DNA from: Paraburkholderia silviterrae
GTDB taxonomy: Bacteria > Pseudomonadota > Gammaproteobacteria > Burkholderiales > Burkholderiaceae
Length of the DNA: 64,000 nt
Direction: 5' to 3'
Assembly (NCBI RefSeq): GCF_004353915.1
Contig: NZ_SMRP01000001.1
Coordinates: forward strand, 535,372-599,371
Shown: positions 18,753 to 28,664 of the stretch, piece by piece
Layout: the number at the start of each line of letters is the position of its first letter
Position numbering within the stretch: the stretch's first letter is position 1
Notes under the pieces: model-generated
What the model was told of the DNA's origin: nothing
Databases searched by the model: none
Seen by the model: only the letters and a program-made list of their open reading frames with translations
Translations under genes and position numbers: made by a program

Positions 18753-19721
18753 TCAGCCTTCGCCGGGGCCGACTAGCAATAGCGGCACATGCGTGATCTC
18801 AACGGCACGCTGGGCGACGCTGCCGAGCAGCCAGCGCGCGACGCCCCGCCGGCCGTGCGTGCCCAGCACGACGAGATCGGCTTTCCAGTGTTCCGCGTCG
18901 CGCAGCACGGTGTGGGCGATGTCGTCGCGTATGAGGCCGGTCGCCACGAGCGCCGTTTCGCAGGCATCGCCAGCCGGCCCGAGTTGCTCGCGCGCCGCGG
19001 CGAGTGCCTGGCGCCCAAGCCCGCTGAACGATTCCTCCAGGCCGGGAGCGGCCACCGGACCGGCAGCCACGCTGCTGCGGTCGACGACATAGATCGCGCG
19101 CAACGCGATTTGCGGCGCGATGAGCCGCATGGCCGCCTCGATCGCCTGAGCGGATGCCGCGCTGCCGTCCGTCGCCAGCAGCATGCGGCCGAAGCGCGCC
19201 TCTGCGCGCGCCTCGTACTCGGCCGGCACGACCAGCAGCGGGCACGGCGCACTCACGGCGAGCGCGCCCGAGACCGAGCCGTCGACCCAGCGCTTCATGC
19301 GCCCGCGATGACGCGCCCCGACAATCAGCACGTCGGCCCGCCATTCGCTGGCTGCCGCGCTCAGGGCGTTGACGACGGCGCCGGACTCGCCGGAGAGATT
19401 GAGCACGTGCCCCGACACCGACGCAACGTGCCCGTCGAATGCGGACATGGCCCGCTCGAGCGTGCGCTCGGCCTCTTGACGCAATTCCTGGCGCGCGGCG
19501 GCGAGCGTGTCCTTCATCCAGGCGTCGCCCGCCGTGTAGGCGCCACCGGCCTGCCACGAGCGCGGCTGCTCTGCGGCACAGACGATGCGCACGTCGGCGT
19601 CGCGCGGCGCCACTCGCCCGGCAAAGCGCAGCGCCTGCATCGACGCATTCGAATCGTCCACCGCTAGCATGATTCGCCGTAGCGGCACGCCGTACTGCAC
19701 CTGTCCTTCTTGTTGATTCAC
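18753..19721 (-). CDS. Tandem universal stress protein (two UspA domains)
   Basis: A 322-residue cytoplasmic protein with two Usp domains. The first (about 14-150) begins RRIMLAVDDSNAS and contains IVGARHRGRMKRWVDGSVS. The second (about 160-320) begins GRMLLATDGSAAS and contains VLGTHGRRGVARWLLGSVAQ, which has the full ATP-binding G-x2-G-x9-G-S pattern. In the first domain the first Gly of that loop is altered (GARHRGR), so nucleotide binding may rest on the second domain. The GTG start at 19719-19721 follows GGAGAGG. It stands alone between rpsU and the flavoprotein gene. Confidence 0.88.
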   Translation of the reverse strand: MNQQEGQVQYGVPLRRIMLAVDDSNASMQALRFAGRVAPRDADVRIVCAAEQPRSWQAGGAYTAGDAWMKDTLAAARQELRQEAERTLERAMSAFDGHVASVSGHVLNLSGESGAVVNALSAAASEWRADVLIVGARHRGRMKRWVDGSVSGALAVSAPCPLLVVPAEYEARAEARFGRMLLATDGSAASAQAIEAAMRLIAPQIALRAIYVVDRSSVAAGPVAAPGLEESFSGLGRQALAAAREQLGPAGDACETALVATGLIRDDIAHTVLRDAEHWKADLVVLGTHGRRGVARWLLGSVAQRAVEITHVPLLLVGPGEG

Positions 19722-19863
19722 CTTTCACACCTCTCCACATTGGATCAGTGTTCCAGCGTGAACCTCCACGGCCTGGCCAACAATGACGGACGTCAAGTCC
19801 TTGAGACTCGATGCGTCGCATCTGTCAGAAATCGTAGTCTTGCGATGCTGCCGCGAGCGAGCG

Positions 19864-21090
19864 TCAGGCCGTGCCCGCAGCGAGCGTGAATTCCGCGGCA
19901 GCCTCGCCGGCGGCAACGCCGGAAGCCCACGCCCACTGGAAGTTGTAGCCACCGAGCCAGCCCGTCACGTCCACCGCCTCGCCCACGAAGTACAGACCCG
20001 GCACGCGCTGACTCATCAGCGTCGCGGAGGAGAGCTCGCGCGTATCCACGCCGCCGCGCGTCACTTCGGCCTTCTTGTAGCCTTCGGTGCCGGTCGGGGT
20101 CAGCGTCCATTGCGCGAGCCCCTCGCCGATACGGCGCAGTGTCTTGTCGGGCAGATCGGCGAGACGCGCTTCCAGCGACACCTGATGCGCCTCGAGCCAG
20201 GCGTGCGCGAGGCGGGACGGCACCCACTCGGCGAGCAGATTGCCGATCTGGCGCTTTGTCGCGCTCTTCGCTTCGACGAGAGCCTCGCCGGCGGGCCGCT
20301 CGGGCAGCAGATTCACGCGAATCGGCTGCCCCGGCTGCCAGTAGCTCGAGATTTGCAGCACGCCGGGCCCGGAAAGGCCGCGGTGCGTGAACAGCAGGTC
20401 CTCGTCGAAGGCTCCACCAGTCTTGCGCTCGCCGGTCGCCACATGCACTTCGAGCGAGACGCCGGCCAACGGCACATAGGGCGCCCAGTCCTGCGGCGCG
20501 AACGTGAGCGGGACCAGCGCGGGGCGCGTGTCGACGAGCTTGTGGCCGAACTGCTTCGCGATGCGATAGGCGAAATCGGTCGCGCCAATCTTCGGAATCG
20601 AGAGACCGCCCGTGGCGATCACCAGCGCTTTCGAGCGAATCTGCCCTTGCGGCGTGCCGAGCGTGAAGCCCGCGCCGTCGGCGTGGCTCACCGCCTCGAC
20701 TGGCAGGGGCCGCCGCCACGCCACGCCCCCTGCGTCGCATTCGGCGCGCAGCACGTCGATGATCGCCTCGCTCGACTGGTCGCAAAAGAGCTGCCCCTTG
20801 TGCTTCTCATGCCAGGTCACGCGATGCTGGCGCAGCAGTGCGAGGAAGTCGCGCGCCGTGTAGCGGGCGAGCGCGGAGCGGCAGAAATGCGGGTTGTTCG
20901 AGAGATAGTTGGCGGGGCTCGCGTGCAGATTCGTGAAGTTGCAGCGTCCGCCGCCCGAGATGCGGATTTTTTCCGCGAGACGCGGCGCGTGATCGATCAG
21001 CGCCACGCGGCGACCCTGCTGACCGGCCACCGCCGCGCACATCATGCCGGCCGCCCCTGCGCCGATCACGGCGATATCGAAGGATTCCAT
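19864..21090 (-). CDS. HI0933/YhiN/BaiN-like flavoprotein
   Basis: A 408-residue FAD-dependent oxidoreductase. It begins with the dinucleotide motif VIGAGAAGMMCA, followed by KIRISGGGRCNFTN, the signature of the HI0933/YhiN family. The C-terminal part has EVTRGGVDTRELSSATL and the second FAD contact GLYFVGEAVDVTGWLGGYNFQWAWASG. The ATG at 21088-21090 begins just before the motif; longer frames are unlikely. Relatives include BaiN, linked to bile-acid dehydroxylation in gut bacteria, but for proteobacterial members the substrate is unknown. It is divergent from tsaD. Confidence 0.88.
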   Translation of the reverse strand: MESFDIAVIGAGAAGMMCAAVAGQQGRRVALIDHAPRLAEKIRISGGGRCNFTNLHASPANYLSNNPHFCRSALARYTARDFLALLRQHRVTWHEKHKGQLFCDQSSEAIIDVLRAECDAGGVAWRRPLPVEAVSHADGAGFTLGTPQGQIRSKALVIATGGLSIPKIGATDFAYRIAKQFGHKLVDTRPALVPLTFAPQDWAPYVPLAGVSLEVHVATGERKTGGAFDEDLLFTHRGLSGPGVLQISSYWQPGQPIRVNLLPERPAGEALVEAKSATKRQIGNLLAEWVPSRLAHAWLEAHQVSLEARLADLPDKTLRRIGEGLAQWTLTPTGTEGYKKAEVTRGGVDTRELSSATLMSQRVPGLYFVGEAVDVTGWLGGYNFQWAWASGVAAGEAAAEFTLAAGTA

Positions 21091-21234
21091 GGCGCGCATT
21101 CTACCTGCGCATTCCGCCGGGGTGGCGCCGTGGCGGCTCCGCGTTGGTTCCGCGCTGACGCCCGGTTCGCGCCGCGGCGCCCCCTGATCGGCGATCGCGC
21201 ACACCGGGCGCCCCCAGCCGGGTTTCGCCCGCGC

Positions 21235-21243
21235 TGCTATACT
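21235..21243 (+). promoter_or_regulatory. Extended -10 promoter of tsaD
   Basis: TGCTATACT is an extended -10 element about 83 bp upstream of the tsaD start in the 235-bp divergent gap. No clear -35 is seen. Confidence 0.5.
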
Positions 21244-21325
21244 TTCAGATTCGCCTTTCACTTTGATTTTGCGGCGGTTTTCGCCTGGCTTCCCTTTCAG
21301 GCAGGACGCCGCCGCACGCCCCACC

Positions 21326-22360
21326 ATGCTCGTTCTCGGCATCGAAAGCTCCTGCGACGAAACCGGCCTCGCGCTCTACGACAGCGAGCGCGGCCTGCTC
21401 GCACACGCACTGCACTCGCAGATCGCCATGCACCGCGAGTACGGCGGCGTCGTGCCCGAGCTCGCCTCGCGCGACCACATCCGCCGCGCGCTGCCGCTGC
21501 TCGAGGAAGTGCTCGCGAAGAGCGGCGCCGCGCGCAGCGACATCGACGCCATTGCCTTCACGCAAGGCCCCGGGCTCGCCGGCGCGCTGCTGGTGGGCGC
21601 GAGCGTCGCCAACGCGCTCGCCATGGCGTGGAACCGCCCGACCGTCGGCATTCACCATCTCGAAGGGCATCTGCTCTCGCCGCTGCTCGTCGACGCGCCG
21701 CCGCCCTTTCCCTTCGTCGCGCTGCTCGTCTCGGGCGGCCACACGCAGTTGATGCGCGTGACCGACGTGGGCGTCTACGAGACGCTCGGCGAAACGCTCG
21801 ACGACGCCGCGGGCGAAGCCTTCGACAAGACCGCCAAGCTGCTCGGCCTCGGCTATCCGGGCGGCCCGGAAGTCTCGCGCCTCGCCGAATTCGGCACGCC
21901 CGGCGCCATCGAGCTGCCGCGCCCGATGCTGCATTCGGGTGACCTCGACTTCAGCTTCAGCGGCCTCAAGACGGCCGTGCTCACGCAGGTGAAGAAGCTC
22001 GGCACGAACATCTGCGAGCAGGGCAAGGCCGATATCGCGCGCGGCTTCGTCGACGCCGCCGTCGAAGTGCTCGCCGCCAAGTCGATCGCCGCGCTCAAGC
22101 GCACGAAGATGAAGCGCCTCGTGGTAGCCGGCGGCGTGGGTGCGAACAAGCAGTTGCGCGAGACGCTTTCGGCAGCCGCGCAAAAGCGCGGCTTCGAAGT
22201 CCACTACCCCGATCTCTCGCTGTGCACCGACAACGGCGCAATGATCGCGCTCGCGGGCGCGCTGCGCCTCGCGCGCTGGCCCGAGCAGGCCACGCGCGAC
22301 TACGCGTTCACGGTGAAGCCGCGCTGGGATCTGGCGTCGCTCGCGCAGAGCACGCGATAG
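21326..22360 (+). CDS. tsaD: tRNA N6-threonylcarbamoyladenosine transferase subunit TsaD
   Basis: A 344-residue ASKHA-fold enzyme that transfers the threonylcarbamoyl group to A37 of ANN-decoding tRNAs, working with TsaB and TsaE. It begins [14 protein letters not shown]. The metal-binding histidines are His111 and His115 in HHLEGH. The phosphate loop VSGGHTQLM and C-terminal [14 protein letters not shown] are present. The start was chosen at this conserved N-terminus. It is single, next to a porin on the opposite strand. The hairpin at about 22434-22465 (GACTCGCC/GGCGAGTC) may slow transcription beyond it. Confidence 0.97.
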   Translation: MLVLGIESSCDETGLALYDSERGLLAHALHSQIAMHREYGGVVPELASRDHIRRALPLLEEVLAKSGAARSDIDAIAFTQGPGLAGALLVGASVANALAMAWNRPTVGIHHLEGHLLSPLLVDAPPPFPFVALLVSGGHTQLMRVTDVGVYETLGETLDDAAGEAFDKTAKLLGLGYPGGPEVSRLAEFGTPGAIELPRPMLHSGDLDFSFSGLKTAVLTQVKKLGTNICEQGKADIARGFVDAAVEVLAAKSIAALKRTKMKRLVVAGGVGANKQLRETLSAAAQKRGFEVHYPDLSLCTDNGAMIALAGALRLARWPEQATRDYAFTVKPRWDLASLAQSTR

Positions 22361-22481
22361 CGGGCTCGCCAGCCGCTCTCGCGCCGTGCCCGGCTGGGAC
22401 TCGCCAGCGGCACAAGCAAGACCCATCGAGACGAGACTCGCCCGCCGCGGCCTTGCGGCGAGTCGCAGATCGTCGAAAGCA

Positions 22482-23597
22482 TCAGAAACGCTGCGTCACA
22501 CCAACGACCGCGAGCGTTTGCCTGGTGCCCGGGGCCGTAACGCCGACACCGGACCAACTCATCGTCGACGAGCCATTGTTCTTCATATAGCCCGCGCGCG
22601 CATAGACAGCCGTCCGTTTCGAAAGACTGTGGTCGATGCCCAGTTGCACGGCCCACATGTTGTCATGCACACCACGCACGGCGCGTTGCAGAGCGGCGAT
22701 CTCGATCGTGTCAGCCGTGGTGGCTTGAATCGTGGCACCGGCTTGCATCACGCTATAGGGATGCACGGCCATGAGCTTCGTCGCGAGCGGACTCGACTCG
22801 TCGTGCTTCGGGCGGTGATATCCGTAGAGGAACTGCAGATTGACGATCCCGATCTGGTAAGCGAGCGAACTATTGAAATGCTCGGTTCCAACCGTATTGA
22901 GGACGGAAGGCAAGCTGGCCAGGGTCTTCGTGCCCGGATGCTGATACTGGTACGCAATCCCCGCGTAGAGACCGTAGCCCGACCACGTTGCGGCGACATC
23001 GACGATATTGCCGTTCGTTTGCGGCGCGGGCTGCGTCACACTGGACTGGAACGCATACATGGCCAACAGCTGGAGCCCATTGAGCTTCGGGGACTTGTAC
23101 ACGACCGAATTGCTCGACCGGCCGCCGCTGGTCTGCATGCCGATCGTATTGCGATCGACAACGTTGCCCGCTGCGGCCAGCAGCGAGATCACTTCATTGG
23201 CGGAAAACGGGTCGCCCGGGTAGAGCACCCAGAATGTCGGCTGGTACTGGCGGCCGAACGTGAGCGTGCCGTATTTCTCGTGTGTGAGACCCACCCACGA
23301 CTGGCGATAGAACATGGCACCAGTATCGGCAAAGCCAGCGCCATTGTTGATGTTGAAACCATTCTCGAGCGTAAATACGGCCTTCAGGCCGCCGCCCAAT
23401 TCCTCCGTGCCTTTTATGCCGAAACGTGACGGCGAACTCCCACCGCTGCGCTGCGACCAGGATTGCTTCCCGCCATTGTTGAGGAACTGGACAAACGCGT
23501 CCGCGATGCCATACAGCGTGACGCTCGATTGCGCATTCGCGCCACCCGCCGCCAGCACCAACGCCATACCGCAAATGCTCTTTCTGCAAAAGCGCAT
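22482..23597 (-). CDS. Outer-membrane trimeric porin (Gram-negative porin family)
   Basis: A 371-residue porin with signal peptide MRFCRKSICGMALVLAAGG ending at ANAQ, then SSVTLYGIADAFVQF as first beta strand, a GKQSWSQRSGGSSPSRFGIKG stretch with the RFGIKG porin signature, and a C-terminal aromatic end VTQRF. The ATG at 23595-23597 has AAGGAGACAG directly upstream. The second porin of the window, it is only loosely similar to the one at 635. It is a stand-alone gene with a long upstream region. Substrate unknown. Confidence 0.92.
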   Translation of the reverse strand: MRFCRKSICGMALVLAAGGANAQSSVTLYGIADAFVQFLNNGGKQSWSQRSGGSSPSRFGIKGTEELGGGLKAVFTLENGFNINNGAGFADTGAMFYRQSWVGLTHEKYGTLTFGRQYQPTFWVLYPGDPFSANEVISLLAAAGNVVDRNTIGMQTSGGRSSNSVVYKSPKLNGLQLLAMYAFQSSVTQPAPQTNGNIVDVAATWSGYGLYAGIAYQYQHPGTKTLASLPSVLNTVGTEHFNSSLAYQIGIVNLQFLYGYHRPKHDESSPLATKLMAVHPYSVMQAGATIQATTADTIEIAALQRAVRGVHDNMWAVQLGIDHSLSKRTAVYARAGYMKNNGSSTMSWSGVGVTAPGTRQTLAVVGVTQRF

Positions 23598-24142
23598 TCT
23601 GTCTCCTTCGTCATCTTCTTGTAGATGGATCGGCCATCGTTCGCGAGAAACGTGTGCCGACTCGTTATGAAGTCGCGTTGCAGTGGAGTTATAGCGGCGA
23701 AGGTAGACCTCGGTATTGCCACACCTCAACCAATCGCCGCATATTCACGAAACATTTTTGCTGCGCTGGCGATAGAGCGATCTGCCTGATGAGAAACAGA
23801 AGGAAATAATGTCAGGATAACCAGGCAAATCGGGTATACCCCGGCCTGGTTGGATATTTGAAGCAGGCCTGATACGAAGCGAGGGTATACACGCACCGGA
23901 CGCTTGAGCGAAATTTGTGCAGACGTCCGCAGCCGCCATTTTCGGCTCAGGCAACACGCTGAAACTGAGTCAATCCCGCCTGAGCGTCATTCACAAATAC
24001 AAACGGCAGCTTGACCAGACAAGCTGCCGTCGACACCTTCCCGCTTCAGACATTCAGACGAAAAAGAACGCTTAGTAAGCGGTTGCAATCCCCAACGACC
24101 TGCGCCGCGCAATTGAACCACTAACGCGTGCTGGCGTGTCGA
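23598..24142. other. Intergenic region between porin and folE2
   Basis: 545 bp with no supported gene. The porin-side half is AT-richer than average and must carry the porin promoter. GATAACCAGGC and related short repeats occur around 23815-23850. The folE2 side carries the terminator at 24003-24030. Confidence 0.5.
24003..24030 (-). terminator. Terminator after folE2
   Basis: ACGGCAGCTT and AAGCTGCCGT are perfect 10-bp arms around GACCAGAC. On the minus strand the hairpin is followed by TTGTATTTG. It lies 110 bp beyond the folE2 stop codon. Confidence 0.6.
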
Positions 24143-24952
24143 TCACCCCGCCACGCGCTTGTCGTGCTCGATCACGGCATAGGCACTGTGGTTGTGGATC
24201 GACTCGAAGTTCTCGGCTTCGAGCGTATAGGCAATCACGCGCGCATCGGCGTTCAGGCGCACGGCCACATCGCGCACCAGATCCTCGACAAACTTCGGAT
24301 TCTCGTACGCGCGCTCCGTCACGAACTTCTCGTCCGGACGCTTGAGCAGGCCCCACAGTTCGCACGACGCCTCTTCTTCAGCGATGCGAATGAGGTCTTC
24401 CACGGGCAAGTCGCCCACGAGTTCGGCATCGATCGTCACGTGCGAGCGCTGGTTGTGCGCGCCATACTGCGAGATCTTCTTCGAGCACGGGCACAGGCTC
24501 GTCACCGGGACGAGCACCTTCAGGGAGAGACGCGTCTCACCATTGCGCACATCGCCCGTGAGCGTCACTTCGTAGTCCAACAGACTTTCCACGCCCGACA
24601 CCGGCGCGACCTTCTTCACGAAGTACGGGAACGAGACCTCGATGCGGCCCGCCTGCGATTCGAGCTTCTCGAGCATCGCGGCCAGCATCGTGCGGAACGT
24701 CGCCGGTTCGAGCGGCGCACGGTTTTCTTCGAGCAGCGCCACGAAGCGCGACATGTGCGTGCCCTTCTGGTCCGCCGGCAAATGAACGTCGAGGTTCCAC
24801 GTGCCGACGCTCGGCTGAACGTCGCCCGCACCTGTCCTGACCGTGAGCGGATGGCGCACGCCCTTCACGCCCACGCGCTGGATCGGGATCTGACGGGTAT
24901 CGACGGAGCTCTGGACGTCCGGCATCACGAAGGCCGGGTTCATCTGATTCAT
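24143..24952 (-). CDS. folE2: GTP cyclohydrolase FolE2 (type IB)
   Basis: A 269-residue enzyme that opens GTP to 7,8-dihydroneopterin triphosphate for folate synthesis. It is the metal-flexible alternative to zinc-dependent FolE. It contains the active-site Cys segment [12 protein letters not shown] with the following GAHNQRSHV and the C-terminal [12 protein letters not shown]. The ATG at 24950-24952 has GAGGAT upstream. It is monocistronic with its own terminator. FolE2 is often zinc-regulated, but I see no obvious Zur box upstream. Confidence 0.94.
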   Translation of the reverse strand: MNQMNPAFVMPDVQSSVDTRQIPIQRVGVKGVRHPLTVRTGAGDVQPSVGTWNLDVHLPADQKGTHMSRFVALLEENRAPLEPATFRTMLAAMLEKLESQAGRIEVSFPYFVKKVAPVSGVESLLDYEVTLTGDVRNGETRLSLKVLVPVTSLCPCSKKISQYGAHNQRSHVTIDAELVGDLPVEDLIRIAEEEASCELWGLLKRPDEKFVTERAYENPKFVEDLVRDVAVRLNADARVIAYTLEAENFESIHNHSAYAVIEHDKRVAG

Positions 24953-25135
24953 GTTCTTATCCTCAGGCCGCGCCAAACTTGCGGCGCGCAAATGGCAAGC
25001 GCCGGCGAGAGCCGGCGCTTGCTGGCGAAGCCGGGTACGCAACCCGGTCGCCGGTTCAATTGTGAAGTGGACTGCCGCGGCTCGCGAGCTGGCCTGCTCA
25101 TGCGAGGCCAGCCGCGCCGCGAGGCGCTATCCCAC

Positions 25136-27043
25136 TCAGGCGACGCGCATCACCGACTTGCCGGACGCGTTCGCCGCGTGGTCGAGGAAACGCTCGCGAA
25201 TCGACTTCGCGATCCCTGCCGCGTCGAGGCCAACGCCTGCCAGCAGCTTGGCCGGGTCGCCGTGGTCGATGAAGCGGTCGGGGAGGCCCAATTGTAGTAC
25301 GGGCTTGATAACCCCACTTTCAAGGAGGGCTTCCACGCAGGCCGAGCCCGCGCCGCCCATGATGCAGCCTTCCTCGACGGTCACGAGGTAATCGTGCGTC
25401 TCCGCAAGCTGGCGCACGAGTTCCGCATCGAGCGGCTTCACGAAGCGCATGTTCGCCACGGTGGCGTCCAGCTCCTGTGCAGCGGTCAGTGCCGGCGCAA
25501 CCATCGTGCCGAACGCAAGGATCGCCACGCGCTTGCCTGCCGGCGCATTGCTCTCGCGACGAACTTCGCCCTTGCCCACCGGCAGCGCGGCCATCTGCTT
25601 GACGGTCGCGACGCCCGTGCCCGCGCCACGCGGGTAGCGCACGGCCGTCGGGCAGTTCTGCTGGAGCGCCGTGTAGAGCATCTGGCGGCATTCGTTTTCG
25701 TCCGACGCCGCCATGACCATCATGTTCGGGATGCAGCGCATGAACGCGAGATCGTAGGCGCCCGCATGCGTCGCGCCATCCGCGCCGACGAGACCCGCGC
25801 GGTCGATCGCGAACACGACCGGCAGGTTCTGCAGCGCCACGTCGTGGATCAGCTGGTCGTAGGCGCGCTGCAGGAAGGTCGAGTAGATCGCGACCACGGG
25901 CTTCAAGCCCTCGGCCGCGAGACCGCCCGCGAACGTCACCGCGTGCTGCTCGGCAATGCCGACGTCGTAGTAGCGGTCCGGGAAACGCTTCTCGAACTCG
26001 ACCATGCCCGAGCCTTCGCGCATGGCCGGCGTGATGCCGATCACGCGCGAGTCGAGCTCGGCCGCGTCGCACAGCCATTCGCCGAAGACCTGCGTGTAGG
26101 TCTTCTTCGCGGGCGTTGCCGACGGCTTGATGCCTTCGGCCGGATTGAACTTGCCGGGGCCGTGGTACAGGACCGGGTCGGCTTCGGCGAGCTTGTAGCC
26201 CTGGCCTTTCTTCGTCACGACGTGCAGGAATTGCGGGCCGCGCAGTTCCTTGATGTTCTGCAGCGTGGGGATCAGCGAGTCGAGGTCGTGGCCGTCGATC
26301 GGCCCGATGTAGTTGAAGCCGAATTCCTCGAACAGCGTGGCCGGGACGATCATGCCCTTGGCGTGCTCTTCGAGCTTGCGCGCGAGGTCGAGCACCGGCG
26401 GCGCATGGCGCAGCACGCGCTCCACGCCCGCGCGCGCGGCGGCGTAGAAGCGGCCCGACATGAGACGCGCGAGATGGCGATTGAGCGCGCCCACCGGCGG
26501 CGAGATCGACATGTCGTTGTCGTTGAGGATGACGAGCAGCGGCACGTCGTCTTCCACACCCGCGTTGTTCATCGCCTCGAAGGCCATGCCGGCGGTCATT
26601 GCGCCGTCACCGATCACGGCGATGCCCATGGCGTTCTCGCCCTTGAGCTTGCTCGCGACGGCCATCCCGAGCGCCGCCGAGATCGAGGTGCTCGAATGGG
26701 CGGTGCCGAACGTGTCGTATTCGGACTCGTCGCGCTTCGGAAAGCCGGAGATGCCGCCGAGCTGGCGCAGCGTGGACATCTGGTCGCGGCGGCCCGTCAG
26801 GATCTTGTGCGGATAGGTCTGATGGCCCACGTCCCAGACGATGCGGTCGCGCGGCGTGTCGAACACGTAGTGCAGCGCGATCGTCAACTCGACCGTACCG
26901 AGGTTGGACGACAAGTGGCCGCCCGTTTGCGAGACGCTGTCGAGGACGAAGGCACGCAGTTCGTCGGCGAGCGGTTGCAACTGGCGGCGATCGAGGCGGC
27001 GCAAATCCGCCGGGTCGTCAATGGTTTTCAGCAAGTCGTACAT
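25136..27043 (-). CDS. dxs: 1-deoxy-D-xylulose-5-phosphate synthase
   Basis: A 635-residue thiamine-diphosphate transketolase-like enzyme that condenses pyruvate with glyceraldehyde 3-phosphate, the first step of the MEP isoprenoid route. It has [17 protein letters not shown] near the N-terminus and the ThDP motif GDGAMTAG...NDND. The pyrimidine domain contains [18 protein letters not shown]. The start at [11 protein letters not shown] is the conserved N-terminus. Third in the xseB-ispA-dxs operon, which supplies prenyl precursors. Confidence 0.97.
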   Translation of the reverse strand: MYDLLKTIDDPADLRRLDRRQLQPLADELRAFVLDSVSQTGGHLSSNLGTVELTIALHYVFDTPRDRIVWDVGHQTYPHKILTGRRDQMSTLRQLGGISGFPKRDESEYDTFGTAHSSTSISAALGMAVASKLKGENAMGIAVIGDGAMTAGMAFEAMNNAGVEDDVPLLVILNDNDMSISPPVGALNRHLARLMSGRFYAAARAGVERVLRHAPPVLDLARKLEEHAKGMIVPATLFEEFGFNYIGPIDGHDLDSLIPTLQNIKELRGPQFLHVVTKKGQGYKLAEADPVLYHGPGKFNPAEGIKPSATPAKKTYTQVFGEWLCDAAELDSRVIGITPAMREGSGMVEFEKRFPDRYYDVGIAEQHAVTFAGGLAAEGLKPVVAIYSTFLQRAYDQLIHDVALQNLPVVFAIDRAGLVGADGATHAGAYDLAFMRCIPNMMVMAASDENECRQMLYTALQQNCPTAVRYPRGAGTGVATVKQMAALPVGKGEVRRESNAPAGKRVAILAFGTMVAPALTAAQELDATVANMRFVKPLDAELVRQLAETHDYLVTVEEGCIMGGAGSACVEALLESGVIKPVLQLGLPDRFIDHGDPAKLLAGVGLDAAGIAKSIRERFLDHAANASGKSVMRVA

Positions 27044-27127
27044 CGTCGTTCCATTGTAGGAAATCGAGCGCTCCCGCACTTCTATCGCGCATTACTTCCC
27101 GTTCATGCGCGCCGGCGGGTTGCGCAA

Positions 27128-28021
27128 TCAGCTCACCCGGTTCACAACCAGATCAGCGAGTTCGGCGAGGCGCTGCGCGCGCGCGCCGAACGGTTCAAGC
27201 GCCTCATGTGCGTTCTCGCGCAACTGCTGCGCGAGCACACGCGAAGCATCAAGGCCGATGATCGACACGTAGGTCGGCTTGCCGTCCTTCGCGTCCTTGC
27301 CAGCGGTCTTGCCCAGCGTGGCCGAGTCGGCAGTGACGTCGAGAATGTCGTCCACCACCTGGAAGGCGAGGCCCACGGCCGCAGCGTACTTGTCGAGCGC
27401 GGCGAGCGTGTCGGCGGAGGGCGTGTCGCCCGCCAGCGCGCCCATGCGCACCGCGGCGCGCAGCAGCGCGCCGGTCTTCAGACGATGCATCGTTTCGAGC
27501 TGCTCGCGCGTGAGCGAGTGGCCCACGCTCGCGAGATCGATCGCCTGGCCGCCGGCCATGCCGATCGAGCCACTCGCGAGCGCGAGTTCGCGCACGAGCG
27601 AGGCCTGGCGCGGGGCCGAGTCACCCAACCCCGGCACATCCGACGTCAGCGTGACGAAAGCTTGCGACTGCAGCGCGTCGCCGACCAGCAGCGCCGTCGG
27701 TTCGTCATATTTGACATGTACGGTGGGCTTGCCGCGACGCATGTCGTCGTCGTCCATGCAGGGCATGTCGTCATGCACGAGCGAGTAGACGTGAATCATC
27801 TCCAGCGCGCACGCCGCCGCGTCGAGCGCCTCGGGCGCCGCGTTCGTCAGTTCGCCCGCGGCATGGCACAGCAGCGGGCGCACGCGCTTGCCGCCGCCGA
27901 GCACGGCATAGCGCATGGCGTCGTGCAGCGGGGCAGGCTGCACGTCGGCTGCCGGCAAATAGTGATCGAGCGCGCTTTCGACCCGGTCAAGCACCTGCCG
28001 GGTCCATTGGTCAAATGTCAT
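27128..28021 (-). CDS. ispA: Farnesyl diphosphate synthase
   Basis: A 297-residue all-helical prenyltransferase. The first Asp-rich motif is DDMPCMDDDD and the second DDILD. The residues just before the first motif (HVYSLVHDD) match the pattern of bacterial C15 farnesyl diphosphate synthases. GGGKRVRPLL is the N-terminal diphosphate-binding signature. It overlaps the xseB stop by four bases (ATGA) and precedes dxs, the classical isoprenoid operon order. Confidence 0.96.
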   Translation of the reverse strand: MTFDQWTRQVLDRVESALDHYLPAADVQPAPLHDAMRYAVLGGGKRVRPLLCHAAGELTNAAPEALDAAACALEMIHVYSLVHDDMPCMDDDDMRRGKPTVHVKYDEPTALLVGDALQSQAFVTLTSDVPGLGDSAPRQASLVRELALASGSIGMAGGQAIDLASVGHSLTREQLETMHRLKTGALLRAAVRMGALAGDTPSADTLAALDKYAAAVGLAFQVVDDILDVTADSATLGKTAGKDAKDGKPTYVSIIGLDASRVLAQQLRENAHEALEPFGARAQRLAELADLVVNRVS

Positions 28022-28356
28022 AGATCATCGTCTCCGCCAGCGGCGGAACTGCCTGTTGTATTGAGGGGCACGGGCCGCAGCGTTTCGCCGTCGAGCACGC
28101 GCACCTGTTGTTCAACCTTTTCGAGCTGCTGCTGGCAGAACTTCACCAGCACGGCGCCGCGGCGGTAGGCGGCCAGCGACTCCTCGAGACTCAAGCTGCC
28201 GCCTTCCATGCGCGCCACCAGCGCGTCGAGCTCGGCGAGGCCCGCCTCGTAGCTCTGCGGAAGGCCGGCTAGCGCCGCCTCGTCCGCGCCAGCCTCGGCG
28301 CCTTTGTCCGCGCCGTTGTCCGTTCCAGCGCGGTCTTTCGATGCGGATTTCGCCAT
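28018..28356 (-). CDS. xseB: Exodeoxyribonuclease VII small subunit
   Basis: A 112-residue helical protein with the XseB core SYEAGLAELDALVARMEGGSLSLEESLAAYRRG followed by LVKFCQQQLEKVEQQV. It joins XseA to degrade single-stranded DNA. The N-terminal 30 residues and the C-terminal tail are low-complexity extensions. It is the first gene of the xseB-ispA-dxs operon and overlaps ispA. Confidence 0.93.
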   Translation of the reverse strand: MAKSASKDRAGTDNGADKGAEAGADEAALAGLPQSYEAGLAELDALVARMEGGSLSLEESLAAYRRGAVLVKFCQQQLEKVEQQVRVLDGETLRPVPLNTTGSSAAGGDDDL

Positions 28357-28664
28357 GGGTGGTCGCCAAAATGAAACAAGGCGGACATTCTACGGCAAAA
28401 GCCCCCCAACCGCCCCGCTTGCCGGCTCGTGTGCCCCGCCGGCCACACGCAAGGGTTTGCCCGAATCGGTGCCGGAAGGCCGCAATTTGCGCTTTATTGT
28501 CGCGGTTTATACCGCATTCCTGGTGCTTTGTTGACGCAATTCCTGCAAAAATCAGCAACTTAGCTACCCCGCCGGGGGCAATCAGGATATAATGCCCGGC
28601 TCCCTAAATCGAATCTTCGATGGTTGGGTTGTTCACTGCTTTCACGTCTTCATCGGGAGTGGGA
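28357..28664 (+). promoter_or_regulatory. Divergent promoter region between xseB and the Rieske oxygenase
   Basis: 308 bp without a gene. A perfect -10 hexamer TATAAT lies at 28588-28593 on the plus strand, 72 bp upstream of the Rieske start. The best -35 is weak. Nothing else stands out. Confidence 0.5.

Noticed and set aside
23745-23957. Possible 70-codon minus-strand gene upstream of the second porin
   Set aside because: No start signal and no recognisable features. It is more likely promoter and leader DNA.
25394-28168. A 924-codon plus-strand frame across dxs, ispA and xseB
   Set aside because: It is an antisense shadow spanning three genuine genes and their overlaps, Arg/His-rich with no recognisable motif.
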